Part shown: positions 24,861 through 34,800 of the stretch, piece by piece
How positions within the stretch are numbered: position 1 is the stretch's first letter
How the letters are laid out: the number at the start of each line of letters is the position of its first letter
NCBI RefSeq assembly: GCF_018614095.1
Contig: NZ_JAGGOY010000060.1
Location: 1-55,628 of the forward strand
From: Streptomyces sp. ISL-87
GTDB lineage: Bacteria > Actinomycetota > Actinomycetes > Streptomycetales > Streptomycetaceae
DNA length: 55,628 bases
Reading direction: 5' to 3'
Position numbers and translations under genes: made by a program
Notes under the pieces: generated by a model
What the model was told of the DNA's origin: nothing
The model's database searches: none
What the model saw: only the letters and a program-made list of their open reading frames with translations

Positions 24861-25196
24861 ATGACCCCTGGGCACGCCAGGCGGGTCCCGCCCAGCCCCG
24901 TCGTCACCGGCTCCGGCGTCGACCACGTGCGCCTCGCCTACGACTACCTCGACGCCGGCGACCTGGACGGTTACGGCTCCCTCCTGCACTCCGGCGGCGC
25001 CCTCGGCGCCGACCTGGAACACCCCCGCGCCCCCGGCACCCGCCACCACATCGTCCGCATCGTCGCCGACGGGGACTGCGTGGTCGCCATCGGCCATCTC
25101 GCCCCGCAACAGCAGGAGTTCGTCGACGTCTTCACCCTCTCCGCCGAGGGCATGCTGCGCGCCTGCCGCCGCTACTACGGCACCGCGCCCTTCTGA
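24861..25196 (+). CDS. SnoaL/NTF2-like small protein
   Basis: 111 aa, ATG 24861 with AAAGGA five bases upstream. The pattern VRLAYDYLDAGDLDGYGSLLHSGG, then RHHIVRIVADGDCVVAIGHL and FVDVFTLSAEGMLRACRRYYG, fits the cone-shaped NTF2-like fold (SnoaL-like), with the usual N-terminal helix and C-terminal beta strands. Members are polyketide cyclases, isomerases, hydroxylases or non-catalytic proteins, so the fold does not give the reaction. It is first in a plus-strand run leading to the tyrosine hydroxylase-like and methyltransferase genes and has the SARP-like repeat in its promoter region. Confidence 0.8.
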   Translation: MTPGHARRVPPSPVVTGSGVDHVRLAYDYLDAGDLDGYGSLLHSGGALGADLEHPRAPGTRHHIVRIVADGDCVVAIGHLAPQQQEFVDVFTLSAEGMLRACRRYYGTAPF

Positions 25197-25345
25197 CCGG
25201 TCAACGGCCGCGTCAAGGCGGCGCCACGGCTCCGTTTCCCAACCGGCCGCACGATCGTTGATGGCGCAGGGTGACCCCGGGCGTTCGGGGCCCCGCGGCC
25301 CACACGGGCCCACACGCAGGCACCCGAAACCGCAGGGACTGAGAG

Positions 25346-26491
25346 ATGCGCCTCGACTCCGCCCGAGTACGTGTGGCCACGCCCCCCGGCGCGGACGCCC
25401 GCGCGGACGCCAGTGACGGCAGTACGGATGTCCGTGCGGATGTCTCTGCGGATGTCCGTAACCGTGCGCGTACGGATACGCCTACGGATACGCCTACGGA
25501 TACCCGCGAAGATGCCCGGCCGGACGCCGGTACCGCCGTTCCCGCGCATCCACCGCTGGTGCTGCCCATGCCCGGTCAGGAGCAGGCCGACTGCGGCCAC
25601 AAGGGCTGCGAGGAGCGGCTGCGCGGCGAGCTCGCCGCCCTGCGTGAGACCCTCACCGGGAATCCGCCCGCCGCCTACCGCGCCCCGGCCGGTGAGGCCG
25701 ACCGGGCCCGGCACCGCTGGCTCACCGGCCACCAGGCGGCCCTCCCCGTGGCGCAGCTCCTGACGGCGGCCCTGCACGCCCTGGCCGCGGCCCCCGAGGA
25801 GGCGGCCGGGCGGCTGATCACCTGGGCGGTGGCCCTGTACGACGTCGACTCCGTGCTGTCCCTGTACTCCGGCAGCTGCCCGCCCGCGCTGTACGGATCC
25901 CTCGTGCGGCCCCCCGCGATGGCCGCGCACCCCGCCCTCAGCGGTGAGTGGGCCCGCGACCACGCCCCCGTACCGCAGGCCCTGCGCGCGGCCCAGGACC
26001 GGCACCGGGCGGCGCCCGCGCGGGACCAGTTGACCCGCGCCGTCAAGGACAACCTGCGGGTGCGCATGGCGGTGGCCCGCAGGCTCGTACCCGAGGGGGC
26101 GGCGTCCCTGCTCCAGCACACCGGCCGATGTCCGGGGCACGAGCCGACCGAGGCCGAACAGGACCTCTATGACGTCCACTTCCAGGTGCAGCGGCGGCCC
26201 GTGTGCCGTTCCGTGTGCCGGGCGCAGCTGGTCGGGCTGCTGGGCCGGTGCGTGGCCGACATCGGCGCGTACGGCCTGGGCCCGGTCCCGGACGGCGCCC
26301 CCGAGCGCTTCGGGCGGGAGGCGCTCGCCCGCCTGGTGGCCGTGGCCGTGTGCGAGGGGCCGCCCGCGTTCGCCTCCCAGATCCCGCAGCCCCCGAGCCG
26401 GACGAGCCCGAATCCGACCCTGAGCCCGAATCCGACCCTGAGCCCGAAGCCGACCCCGACCCCCACCCCTCCGAAGGGACGCAAGGCATGA
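25346..26491 (+). CDS. Probable heme-dependent L-tyrosine 3-hydroxylase (LmbB2/SfmD-like)
   Basis: 381 aa from ATG 25346 with AGGGA upstream. Residues ~120-315 (RHRWLTGHQ, YDVDSVLSLYSGSC, MAAHPALSGEWARDH, MAVARRLVPEG, LLQHTGRC) look like the histidine-ligated heme tyrosine hydroxylases of the lincomycin, pyrrolobenzodiazepine and saframycin pathways. His258-x3-Cys262 resembles the HxxxC heme motif described for SfmD. This family call is from memory of conserved patterns, not a search. The first ~70 residues hold Asp/Thr/Arg repeats and the last ~30 are Pro/Asn/Thr repeats, both outside the core. The stop overlaps the methyltransferase ATG (ATGA), implying joint production. Expected chemistry: meta-hydroxylation of tyrosine or a tyrosine derivative to a catechol. 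Confidence 0.65.
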   Translation: MRLDSARVRVATPPGADARADASDGSTDVRADVSADVRNRARTDTPTDTPTDTREDARPDAGTAVPAHPPLVLPMPGQEQADCGHKGCEERLRGELAALRETLTGNPPAAYRAPAGEADRARHRWLTGHQAALPVAQLLTAALHALAAAPEEAAGRLITWAVALYDVDSVLSLYSGSCPPALYGSLVRPPAMAAHPALSGEWARDHAPVPQALRAAQDRHRAAPARDQLTRAVKDNLRVRMAVARRLVPEGAASLLQHTGRCPGHEPTEAEQDLYDVHFQVQRRPVCRSVCRAQLVGLLGRCVADIGAYGLGPVPDGAPERFGREALARLVAVAVCEGPPAFASQIPQPPSRTSPNPTLSPNPTLSPKPTPTPTPPKGRKA

Positions 26492-27156
26492 GCAGGTCCG
26501 AGGACGACGTGAAGACCGTGCCGCTCACCCGCGAGGTGTACGCGTACCTGGTCGCCCAGGCCGAACCGCCGAGCCCGGTGCAGGAGCAGCTGGTCGCCCG
26601 CACCCGCACGCTCGGCGGCCCGGCCCAGATGCGGATCCCGCACGAGCAGGCGGTGTTCCTGACCATGCTCGGCAAGCTCCTCGGCGCCCGCCGGATCGTC
26701 GAGGTCGGCACGTTCACCGGCTACTCCACCCTGGCGCTGGCCGAGGGCCTGGTCCCCGGCGGTCGGTTGTTGACCTGCGACATCTCCGAGGAGTGGACCT
26801 CCATCGCCCAGGAGGCGTGGAAGGAGGCCGGGGTCGCCGACCGGATCGAGCTGAAGATCGCCCCCGCCCTGGAGACCCTCCGCGCGCTCCCGCCCGAGCC
26901 GGTGATCGACCTGGTCTTCCTGGACGCCGACAAGCCCGGCTACCAGGCCTACTGGGACCAGCTCGTGCCGCGCGTCCGCCCCGGCGGGCTGCTCCTCGCC
27001 GACAACGTCCTGTATGGCGGCGAGGCGGTCCGTGCCGACGCCGAGGGCAACGCCCTCGCCATCCGGGAGTTCAACGCGCACGTGCGCTCCGACGACCGGG
27101 TGGAGTCCGTCCTGCTGCCGATCGCGGACGGCCTGACGCTCGCCCGCAAGCGCTGA
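26488..27156 (+). CDS. SAM-dependent O-methyltransferase, caffeoyl-CoA/catechol OMT type
   Basis: 222 aa. ATG 26488 overlaps the preceding stop; AAGGGA lies upstream. SAM-binding motif VEVGTFTGYSTLALAEGL, acidic motif LLTCDISEEW, then LVFLDADKPGY and LLLADNVLYGG, which carry the metal and substrate residues of the Mg-dependent Methyltransf_3 family. Catechol O-methyltransferases of this type (SafC) act on L-dopa in saframycin-type pathways. Coupling with a tyrosine 3-hydroxylase-like gene makes O-methylation of a hydroxytyrosine building block the best reading. It could act before or after loading onto the NRPS. Confidence 0.92.
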   Translation: MSRSEDDVKTVPLTREVYAYLVAQAEPPSPVQEQLVARTRTLGGPAQMRIPHEQAVFLTMLGKLLGARRIVEVGTFTGYSTLALAEGLVPGGRLLTCDISEEWTSIAQEAWKEAGVADRIELKIAPALETLRALPPEPVIDLVFLDADKPGYQAYWDQLVPRVRPGGLLLADNVLYGGEAVRADAEGNALAIREFNAHVRSDDRVESVLLPIADGLTLARKR

Positions 27157-27285
27157 GCGATCTCCCACGGACGCCGCCCCCGGCGATCCCCCGTAGAAGC
27201 TGAACTCGCCGTTCCACGCCCTTCGTCACGCCGTCGGCGCTATCGTGCCGGGCGGGGGAGAGCCTACGAGGGGGGCGGGGCGGCA

Positions 27286-28575
27286 ATGCGGTTTCTGTTT
27301 GTCCACGGCACGGGGGTGCGGCGCGAGCGGCACGACACGCTGTTCGCACTGGTCCGGGACCGGCTGACGGCCAGGTTCCCCGACGCGGCCGTCGACTCCT
27401 GCTTCTGGGGGGACCGGTTCGGGGCGAGCCTCAGCGCCGGCGGCCGGTCCGTACCCGGGCTGCGCCCGCTGGACGCACCCCTGGACGCACCCCTGGACGC
27501 CGCACCCGACGCCCCCGGTGCGGCGGACGCCGAGACCGCCGAGTGGGCCCTGCTGCTCGCCGACCCGCTGTGCGAACTGCGGGTGCTCGCCGAGGCGGGC
27601 TGGGACACCGGCACCGGCCGGGGCGGCGACGACGACGGCGACGGCGACGAGTTCGCGATGCCGGGAGTACAGCCCGCCGGGGTCCGGGTACTGGACCTGC
27701 TCGCCGGGCTGCCCTCCACGCCGGCCGACGGGGACGAGCTGGCCTCCCTGCTGCACGGCACCGGCCTCGCCGCCGGTTTCCCCGCCGCCCTGGAGAGCAC
27801 CGCCCGCTCCGCCGAGGCCGCCCGGGCCGGCGCCCGCGCCGCCGGGGAACCGCAGGCCCGCGAGCTGGCCACCGCCCTCGCCCGGGCCGTGACCGCCGCC
27901 GCCCTCGCCACCGCCGGAGCCGACGCCGACTGCACCGGTACCGAACGGGACCGCCTGTGCGAGCTGCTCACCACCCGGCTCGGCGGCGACGCCCGGGTGC
28001 CCGGGGCCCGCGCGGCCGCCGTCCTGGGCCGGCTGGCCATGCGCGTCACCACCCAGCCGCTGCTCAACGCCTGGCGCGGCTCCCTCACCGTCGGCGCCAC
28101 GCCCGCGCTCGGCGACATCCTGCGCTACCAGGCCCGGGGCGCGGACCTGCGGGAGTTCCTGCACACGCGGATCACCGCCGAGCCGGGGCCGACCGTACTC
28201 ATCGGCCACAGCCTCGGCGGGATCGCCCTCGTGGACCTCCTGGCCCTCGGCGCCGCCCGGGGCGAGCCCGTCCCCGGCGCCGAACTGCTGGTCACCGTAG
28301 GCTCGCAGGCGCCGTTCCTCTACGAGCTCGGCGCGCTCACCGCACTCGCCCCGGGCGCGAAGCTCCCGTACGGCTTCCCCCGCTGGCTCAACGTCTACGA
28401 CCGCCAGGACGTGCTCGCCTACCTCGCCGGGCCCGTCTTCCCCGGCGACCCGCGCGTCACCGACCACGAGATTGGCAGCCGGCAGCCGTTCCCGGCCTGT
28501 CACAGCGCCTACTGGAAACAGAAGTCCCTCTACGAGCGGATCGAACAGGCGGTGGCGGAAGCGGAGATCGGGTGA
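27286..28575 (+). CDS. Alpha/beta hydrolase, first gene of the VMAP-type operon
   Basis: 429 aa from ATG 27286 behind a G-rich ribosome binding site. MRFLFVHGTGVRRERHDT gives the first beta strand and oxyanion region; the nucleophile elbow is VLIGHSLGG with Ser309; a late His in ACHSAYWKQKSLYERI may complete the triad. Residues ~60-260 are a large acidic, Ala-rich insertion containing repeats (DAPLDAPLDAAPDAP), probably a cap. The core resembles esterase/lipase-like or GPI-inositol-deacylase-like folds. The stop lies seven bases before the caspase start; all four genes downstream to 35903 run the same way with tiny gaps or overlaps, so it should act with them, perhaps as an effector hydrolysing lipid or ester bonds. 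The substrate is unknown. Confidence 0.85.
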   Translation: MRFLFVHGTGVRRERHDTLFALVRDRLTARFPDAAVDSCFWGDRFGASLSAGGRSVPGLRPLDAPLDAPLDAAPDAPGAADAETAEWALLLADPLCELRVLAEAGWDTGTGRGGDDDGDGDEFAMPGVQPAGVRVLDLLAGLPSTPADGDELASLLHGTGLAAGFPAALESTARSAEAARAGARAAGEPQARELATALARAVTAAALATAGADADCTGTERDRLCELLTTRLGGDARVPGARAAAVLGRLAMRVTTQPLLNAWRGSLTVGATPALGDILRYQARGADLREFLHTRITAEPGPTVLIGHSLGGIALVDLLALGAARGEPVPGAELLVTVGSQAPFLYELGALTALAPGAKLPYGFPRWLNVYDRQDVLAYLAGPVFPGDPRVTDHEIGSRQPFPACHSAYWKQKSLYERIEQAVAEAEIG

Positions 28576-28581
28576 GATCGG

Positions 28582-30627
28582 GTGACTCCCCCAGACCACC
28601 TGCCCCCGACCCTCGGACCCCGGCGCACCTTCGCGCTCGTCGCCGGGGTGGAGAGCTACGCCATCAGCCACCGCTGGAACCTGCGCGGCCCCGCACGGGA
28701 CGCCCTGCGGTTCGCGCAATGGCTCACCGGGCCGGGGCAGGTGCCGGCCGGCCACGTACGGCTGCTGCTGTCCCCGCTCGACGACCCGGACACGCTCGAC
28801 TGGGAAGCCTCGCCGGGCCTGGCCGCGCTGAGATCGACGTACCGCCCCGCGACCGAGGGGAACGTGAAGGCGGCGCTGCTGGACGAACTCCCGCAGTGTG
28901 ACGGCGACTTACTGTGGATCTTCTGGGCCGGACACGGCTACCTCGGGGAGCGCCAGGAGCTGATGCTGCCCTGCGCCGACGCCAGCCCCGGCCAGATCCG
29001 GCACCTCAACCTCGACTCCGCGCTGCGCTGGTGGCGCACCGACCTGGTCAAACACCGGCGCTTCCCGCTCCAGGCGGCCCTGGTGGACGCCTGCCGCGTC
29101 GACGCGCCGCGCGACAGCAGATGGAACTTCGGGAACACCGACTACGGGGGCGGCTCCACCGTCCCCGGGCGGCGGCAGTTCCGGCTGTACGCCTCCCGTG
29201 AGGGCGAGGCCGCGCAGAACGACGCCGAGCGCGGCGCCGGACGGTTCACCGAAGCCCTGCTCGGCCAGCTCGGGCAGCGGTCGGTCCGGGAGGGCGTCAC
29301 CGGCCTCGCCGACGCCGCCCGGACCATCCACCACGGCTTCCAGGAGCTCCGCGAGCGCGGCGAGGGCTGGCAGCTGCCGCAGTTCGTCGTGGACCGGGAC
29401 TGGGACGCCTGCTCCTTCCTCGACGAGGACCCGCCCGGGGTCTCCTTGCCGCGCGCGGCCCGGCTCGACCAGACCGCCTGGGACGGGCTCGGCAGCCTCT
29501 TCGAGGGCCGTGACCTGCCGCGCTGCGCGTACGAGGCCTACGCCTGGGCGTTCAAGGCGGCAGGCTGTACGACTCCGGTGCAAGGCGGCCTGCCGGGGGA
29601 GACCCTGCTCGATGTGGTCCAGGACCTGGACGAGCGGCAGGGCGGCCGGAGCGGGCTGCCGCTCACGGTGCCCTTCGTACGCTTCCTCGCAGAGCGGGCC
29701 GCACCGGGCGACGCGGTCTGGGCGGCCCGGCTGCGGGGCTGGGTACGGGGGACGCAGCAGCGGCTCGGGCTGCCCGCGGTGCCTCCGCCGCCGCCACCGG
29801 CGCCCAAGACCTCCCTGCACATCCGGCTGGAGGCGCCACCGGGCGGGGAGAACGGGTTCCTGGCCAGGATATGGCTGCGCCGCGAAGGGACCCGGCACAT
29901 CTGGGAGTCGGAGGGAAATCCGATCCGGCTGGAAGCGGTGCGTGCCGAGCTGGTCCGCCAACTGGCTCTCGTGTCACGGATGCTGGATCCGGCATCCGAT
30001 GCCGACGCCGGGCAGCCGTACGCCGCGGTGGAGCGGATCGAGTTCCACGTCCCGTACGAGCTGCTGGACGCCGACTTCGACCAGTGGCCGGTGCCGCGCG
30101 GCCCGGCCGGGCGCACCCGCCCCCTCGGGCTGATTTACGAGGTGGTGGTGCGCTGCCCGCAGGAGCGGGAGGACACCCGGGCCGAATGGCGGGTCAAGTG
30201 GCGCTGGATCTGCGCCCAGGGCGGCCGGCATGCCGACGCGGTACGGGTCGTGGCGGACGCGGAGGTCACCGACGCGCTCGGGATGGAGTTGGGGACGGGG
30301 CCGGCGCCCGCCTGCGTCCTCGGGCACACCTCGGCCGTGCACACCGGCGGGCTGCTGGAGGCCGTGCTCGAAGGGGGCGTCCCGGTGGCAGTGTGGCGGC
30401 GCGGCGCCGGGGGCGTGACGGCCGGCGGACTCCTGGAGCTGCTGGCGCCGGACGACTGTCCCGAACCCGGTGCGATCAACGTCCTCGCGCTGCCCGCCCG
30501 GGTGCGGGAGGTGCGCCGGGCGGCGGCCGCCGCGGCCCGGCCCGGTCAACTGGCGGAGGGGGGAGACCGGTTGGTGCTCTTGTGGGACGATCCCGACGAC
30601 ACGCTCACCCTCCGGTCCCTGGCCTGA
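28582..30627 (+). CDS. Caspase-like peptidase fused to VMAP-C-like domain
   Basis: 681 aa from GTG 28582; the ribosome binding site is weak and lies in a GATCGGGTGA duplication that also holds the previous stop. The N-terminal peptidase C14 domain (~15-250) has the dyad His118 (FWAGHGYLG) and Cys171 (LVDACRVD), so it looks active. Residues ~285-390 are a helical effector-associated or VMAP-M-like segment. After a poly-proline hinge (~395-405) comes a C-terminal domain (~410-681) with IEFHVPYELLDADFDQWPVP, WRVKWRWI, VPVAVWRRG and a terminal LVLLWDDPDD, matching my memory of the vWA-MoxR-associated protein C-terminal (VMAP-C) signature. In the published ternary conflict systems VMAP proteins couple sensing by MoxR/vWA partners to effector release. 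Here effector and VMAP are one chain. Confidence 0.85.
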   Translation: MTPPDHLPPTLGPRRTFALVAGVESYAISHRWNLRGPARDALRFAQWLTGPGQVPAGHVRLLLSPLDDPDTLDWEASPGLAALRSTYRPATEGNVKAALLDELPQCDGDLLWIFWAGHGYLGERQELMLPCADASPGQIRHLNLDSALRWWRTDLVKHRRFPLQAALVDACRVDAPRDSRWNFGNTDYGGGSTVPGRRQFRLYASREGEAAQNDAERGAGRFTEALLGQLGQRSVREGVTGLADAARTIHHGFQELRERGEGWQLPQFVVDRDWDACSFLDEDPPGVSLPRAARLDQTAWDGLGSLFEGRDLPRCAYEAYAWAFKAAGCTTPVQGGLPGETLLDVVQDLDERQGGRSGLPLTVPFVRFLAERAAPGDAVWAARLRGWVRGTQQRLGLPAVPPPPPPAPKTSLHIRLEAPPGGENGFLARIWLRREGTRHIWESEGNPIRLEAVRAELVRQLALVSRMLDPASDADAGQPYAAVERIEFHVPYELLDADFDQWPVPRGPAGRTRPLGLIYEVVVRCPQEREDTRAEWRVKWRWICAQGGRHADAVRVVADAEVTDALGMELGTGPAPACVLGHTSAVHTGGLLEAVLEGGVPVAVWRRGAGGVTAGGLLELLAPDDCPEPGAINVLALPARVREVRRAAAAAARPGQLAEGGDRLVLLWDDPDDTLTLRSLA

Positions 30628-30690
30628 CGCCCCCTGGTCCCCCTACCCGAATCCCGAACGACGCGACACCCGATGATGGAGGCAGAGGCA

Positions 30691-31839
30691 GTGGTGAAGG
30701 ACTGGTGGGTGTACCACGGCACCGGCGGCGGCGCGGATCGCCGCGCCCGGCTGGTGGCCGGACCACCGCCGCCCTGGCGGGACTTCAAGGGCACCCCGGA
30801 CCCGGGGTACGAGCCGCCCGGGTGCGCGGGGCCGGCCTGGGAGCGCACCTGGCGGCGGGGCGAAGGGTACGTCCCCGACGAGCCGGAGAAGGACGTCGTC
30901 AACACGGCACTGCATCTGCGCAGGCCGCTGCTGATCACCGGCAAGCCGGGCGTCGGCAAGTCCACGCTCGCGTACAGCATCGCGGTGGACCTGGAGCTGG
31001 GACCCGTACTGCACTGGCCGATCACCAGCCGGACGGTGCTGCGGGACGGGCTCTACCTGTACGACGCCATCGGGCGGCTGCAGGAGGCGGGGCTGGAGCA
31101 GTTGCGGACACCGGGTGCGGCGGCGAGCGCGACGGCTGGGATCGCCGCGGCGAGCGCCGGCGGAGTCACCGGGGTGGCGGCCGCCGGGGTGGCCGGGGCG
31201 GCTGCCGGGGTGGCCCCGGTCGCTATCGCGGCCGCCCCGGCCGCGCCCCCGTCGATCTCCCGCTATCTGCGGCTCGGCCCGCTCGGCACCGCCCTGCTGC
31301 CGCAGGACCGCCCCCGGGTCCTGCTCGTGGACGAGATCGACAAGAGCGACATCGACCTCCCCGGCGACCTCCTGACCGTCTTCGAGGACGGCGGCTTCGT
31401 GATCCCCGAACTCGCCCGGCTCGCCAAGGAGGACCCGACCGTCGCCATCGGCACCGACGACAGCCCCGACGCCGCCGTACGGATCACCGAAGGCCGGGTC
31501 CAGTGCCGGTACTTCCCCATCGTCGTCCTCACCAGCAACGGCGAACGGGACTTCCCGCCCGCCTTCCTGCGCCGCTGCGTCCGCCTCCACCTGGAGCCGC
31601 CGGGACCTGACAAGCTCGCCCGCATCGTCCGCCGCCGGCTCGGCGTCGACATCGAGGGCAACTCGGAATACCGGGAACTCGTCCTGAGCTTCCTCGACCG
31701 CGCCGAGGACGGGGACCTGGCGACCGACCAGCTGCTCAACGCCATCCAGCTGCGCCTCGCCGGAGCCTGGTCGGCCCCCGCGGACCGCGACCGCTTCCTC
31801 GCCACCGTGATGCAGCACCTGACCGGGCCCATCGCGTGA
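30691..31839 (+). CDS. MoxR-type AAA+ ATPase
   Basis: GTG 30691 is preferred because GGAGG lies eight bases upstream; ATG 30673 in the same frame lacks a ribosome binding site. About 382 aa. Walker A LLITGKPGVGKST (~84-92), Walker B LLVDEIDKSD (~215), sensor 1 VVLTSNGERDFPPAFLRRC (~280), and a C-terminal helical lid. Between Walker A and B lies a ~45-residue insert of almost only Ala, Gly and Val (31108-31245), hydrophobic and unlike normal MoxR proteins. The stop overlaps the GTG of the next gene. The predicted role is ATP-driven remodelling of the partner vWA protein, as in MoxR-vWA pairs. Confidence 0.88.
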   Translation: MVKDWWVYHGTGGGADRRARLVAGPPPPWRDFKGTPDPGYEPPGCAGPAWERTWRRGEGYVPDEPEKDVVNTALHLRRPLLITGKPGVGKSTLAYSIAVDLELGPVLHWPITSRTVLRDGLYLYDAIGRLQEAGLEQLRTPGAAASATAGIAAASAGGVTGVAAAGVAGAAAGVAPVAIAAAPAAPPSISRYLRLGPLGTALLPQDRPRVLLVDEIDKSDIDLPGDLLTVFEDGGFVIPELARLAKEDPTVAIGTDDSPDAAVRITEGRVQCRYFPIVVLTSNGERDFPPAFLRRCVRLHLEPPGPDKLARIVRRRLGVDIEGNSEYRELVLSFLDRAEDGDLATDQLLNAIQLRLAGAWSAPADRDRFLATVMQHLTGPIA

Positions 31840-34800
31840 TCGAGAAGCTGCTCGCCGCCTTCGCCGAAGGCGCCGACGACAGCGGCCTGCGCCCCGGCAT
31901 CGGGGCGCAGGAACTCGCCGACATCCTGTGGCTGGCCGCCCGCGTCGACCCGGCCGCCCGGCCCCCGCGCGCCGATCCGGCTCCGGGCCCACCGGCGGAG
32001 CCGCCGACCGGCCCGGCCGAACCACCGCGTCCCGAGGACCCGTTACCCCGGGGGCCGGCCGCCGCCGGGGAGCCGCCCGTCCAGCTCTTCCCCGCATCCG
32101 TACGCGACCGCGCGGGCAAGGACACCGACCCGGCCGGCGGACGCCGCGGCGTACCGCTGCGGCTGCCCCGCGCCGCCTCCCTCGACGACCCGCTCGCCCT
32201 GATGCGCTCCCTGCGTCCCGTCGGCCGGCGCTCCATCGGGGGTCCGGGCGAAGAGCTGGACGAGCAGCTCACCGTGGAACGCAGCATCGAGCGGATGGTG
32301 CCGACCCCGGTGCTGCGCCCGGCCGAGAGCCGCTGGCTGGACCTGGCACTGGTGGTCGACACCCACCACTCCATGCTCCTGTGGTCCGACCTGGTCGAAG
32401 AGCTGCGCGGGGTGCTGACCCGCAGCGGCGTCTTCCGCGACGTGCGCACCTGGCAGCTGACCGGCACCGGATCCGGGGCCACCCCGATGGTCACCCGCGG
32501 CCGCGGCGGGCCGCCCCGCAACCCCCTGGAGCTGGCCGACCCGGCGGGCCGGCGCCTGATCCTCGTGGTCTCCGACACCGTCGCGGGCGGCTGGCGGGAG
32601 GCGCCGTTGCAGGGCGTGCTCCGGCACTGGTGCGCCCACAACTCGGTCGCCGTGCTCAACGTACTGCCCGAGCGGCTCTGGACGCGCGGCGCCGTCCGGC
32701 CCGTGCCGTTCGCCGTCCGCGCGGACCGGCCGGCTACGGCCACCCGCTCCTGGCTGCAGGTCCCGGCGGCGCGGCGGGCACGCGGGGGCGGGCCGGTGGT
32801 CCCGGTGGTCGGGATCGCGTCGGGGAGCCTGGCCCGGCTGGTGCGGGTGGTCTCGGGGGACGGGCGCTGGCGCCGGCTGGCCTGCCTGCGGCTGGACGCG
32901 GAGGCGGCGCACGGCGGCGGGCCGCCCCGCGGCCCCGTGCGGGGTCCTCTGCGCGACGCGCTACGTGATCCCGTGCCGGCCGGTGGTACCGCCCTGGAGG
33001 TGGTGGAACGCTTCCGCGCGGGCGCCTCCCCGACCGCCCAGCAGCTCGCCGCCCACCTGGCCGCCGTACCGCTGACCCTGCCCGTGATGACGCTCGTCCG
33101 GCGGTCCCTGCTGCGCGACTCGGAGCACGGCCACCTGGCCGAGGTAGCCCTGGGCGGGCTCTTCGCTCCCTGGGGCGCCGAACAGGCCGCCGACGAGGCC
33201 GAGTTCGAGTTCCTGCCCGGCGTACGGGAAGCCCTGCTCGGCTCCCAGCTGCGCGGGGACGTGGCCGCGGTACGGGAGCTGGTGCGCCGCAAGGTCTGGG
33301 AGTTCATGTCCCGCCACCGCGGCACCGGCCCCGACTTCTCCGTGATCCGGTTCACCACCGGGAAGGAGGGCCGCCGCAAGGTACCCGAGCAGGCCATGCC
33401 GTTCGCGACGCAGCCGGTCGCGGATCCGGGGCTGCGCGAGCGCCTGGTACGGGTCCGGTTCGAGCCGATGGCCGAGCCCCAGGAGGTCGGCACGCTGCTG
33501 ACCCCGCGGCTGGTGCTGACGGTCGGGGACGTCCAGCAGGCGCACACCGCCGTCGCCTGGGTACGGGCCGGGGAGCACGAGGTCCGCTGCCGCCCCGTGT
33601 GGTGGGACGACGCGACGCCCCGGGTGTTCGTGCTGCTGGCGGGGGAGGACCTGGTGGACCCACGGACCCTGCCGGAGCTGACCTGGGCGGCGGAGCCGGA
33701 CGGACCGGGGCGCGCCCACGTCGACGGCTTCACGGACCAGGGGGAGCCGATCGCACTCACCGGCGAGGTGATCCCGTACGCGGGCGCCCGCAACGGGGAA
33801 CTCGTCGGCCTCTCCTCGGTCCCGGAAGGCTGGACCCACTACGGGGGCGCCCCGGTGTCCCGCGACGGGGAGCTGGTCGGCGTCGTGCACAGCGTCTGGC
33901 CGGACCGGATGGTGTTCCTGTCGGGCCACGCGCTGGTCGAACAGTCCTCGTTCCGCGGGGTTCTGGCAGCCCAGCGAGGGGAACGACAGCCGTCCGGTGC
34001 GACGCGCCCCGTCGTGGACCCGGGGGCATCGGTCTGCCTGGCACTGCATGCCGAATTCGGCCCGATGACGACCGGTAGTCCCCCCAGCGAGCGACTCATT
34101 TCGCTCGTGACGCGGCTCCTGGGGGAAACCGCGGTGACTGGCCCGGCGAGCGTCAAGGAGGACGGGAAGCGGGCACTCGTCGTCGTGCAGGCACCGGGCG
34201 CCCTGGGCAAGGCCGGCCGGCTGCTCGCCGAACTGCCCCGGGCCATGGAGTCCGAGGCCCGCGGCGGGTCGCACACCACTCTCGCCGTGGCCGTGGGCGC
34301 CGGGGAGATCGCCGTCGTCGACGCCCAGGACGCCTTCACCGTTCCGGCGGTGGACGACGCCTTCCAGCTGGCCGGTCGCATTCAGGACGCGCAGTGGCCG
34401 CAGTGGCCGGTGGCCGGCGGATCTCTCGTCCTTGCCGTGTCCGACGCCCTGTACGGGGCGCTCGGCGATCTGCTCGGCCCGACCGTGCTCCGTACGCTGG
34501 AGCCGGTGCGGGAGGGTGGGGACGGCTCGGTGGCCTCCGGGAGTCTGGCGGGCTGGGTGTGCACCGGTGACCCCGGCGAGCTGGGGCAGGCCGTGACGGA
34601 GGCCGAGGGGCTGAGGTACGGGGAGGTGGACTGGCCGTGCTGCGCCTTCGGTGTACCGGCGAACGGCATGCCCGCGTGTATCGGCGTACAACTCCCCGGC
34701 AGCGCCTACTGCCTTGCGCACCAGACCCCTGCGGGAGAGGAGGCGTATCTCGGGACACTCGGGCCGGGGGCGTCGGTGGACTTGCGGGGGACCACCTTCG

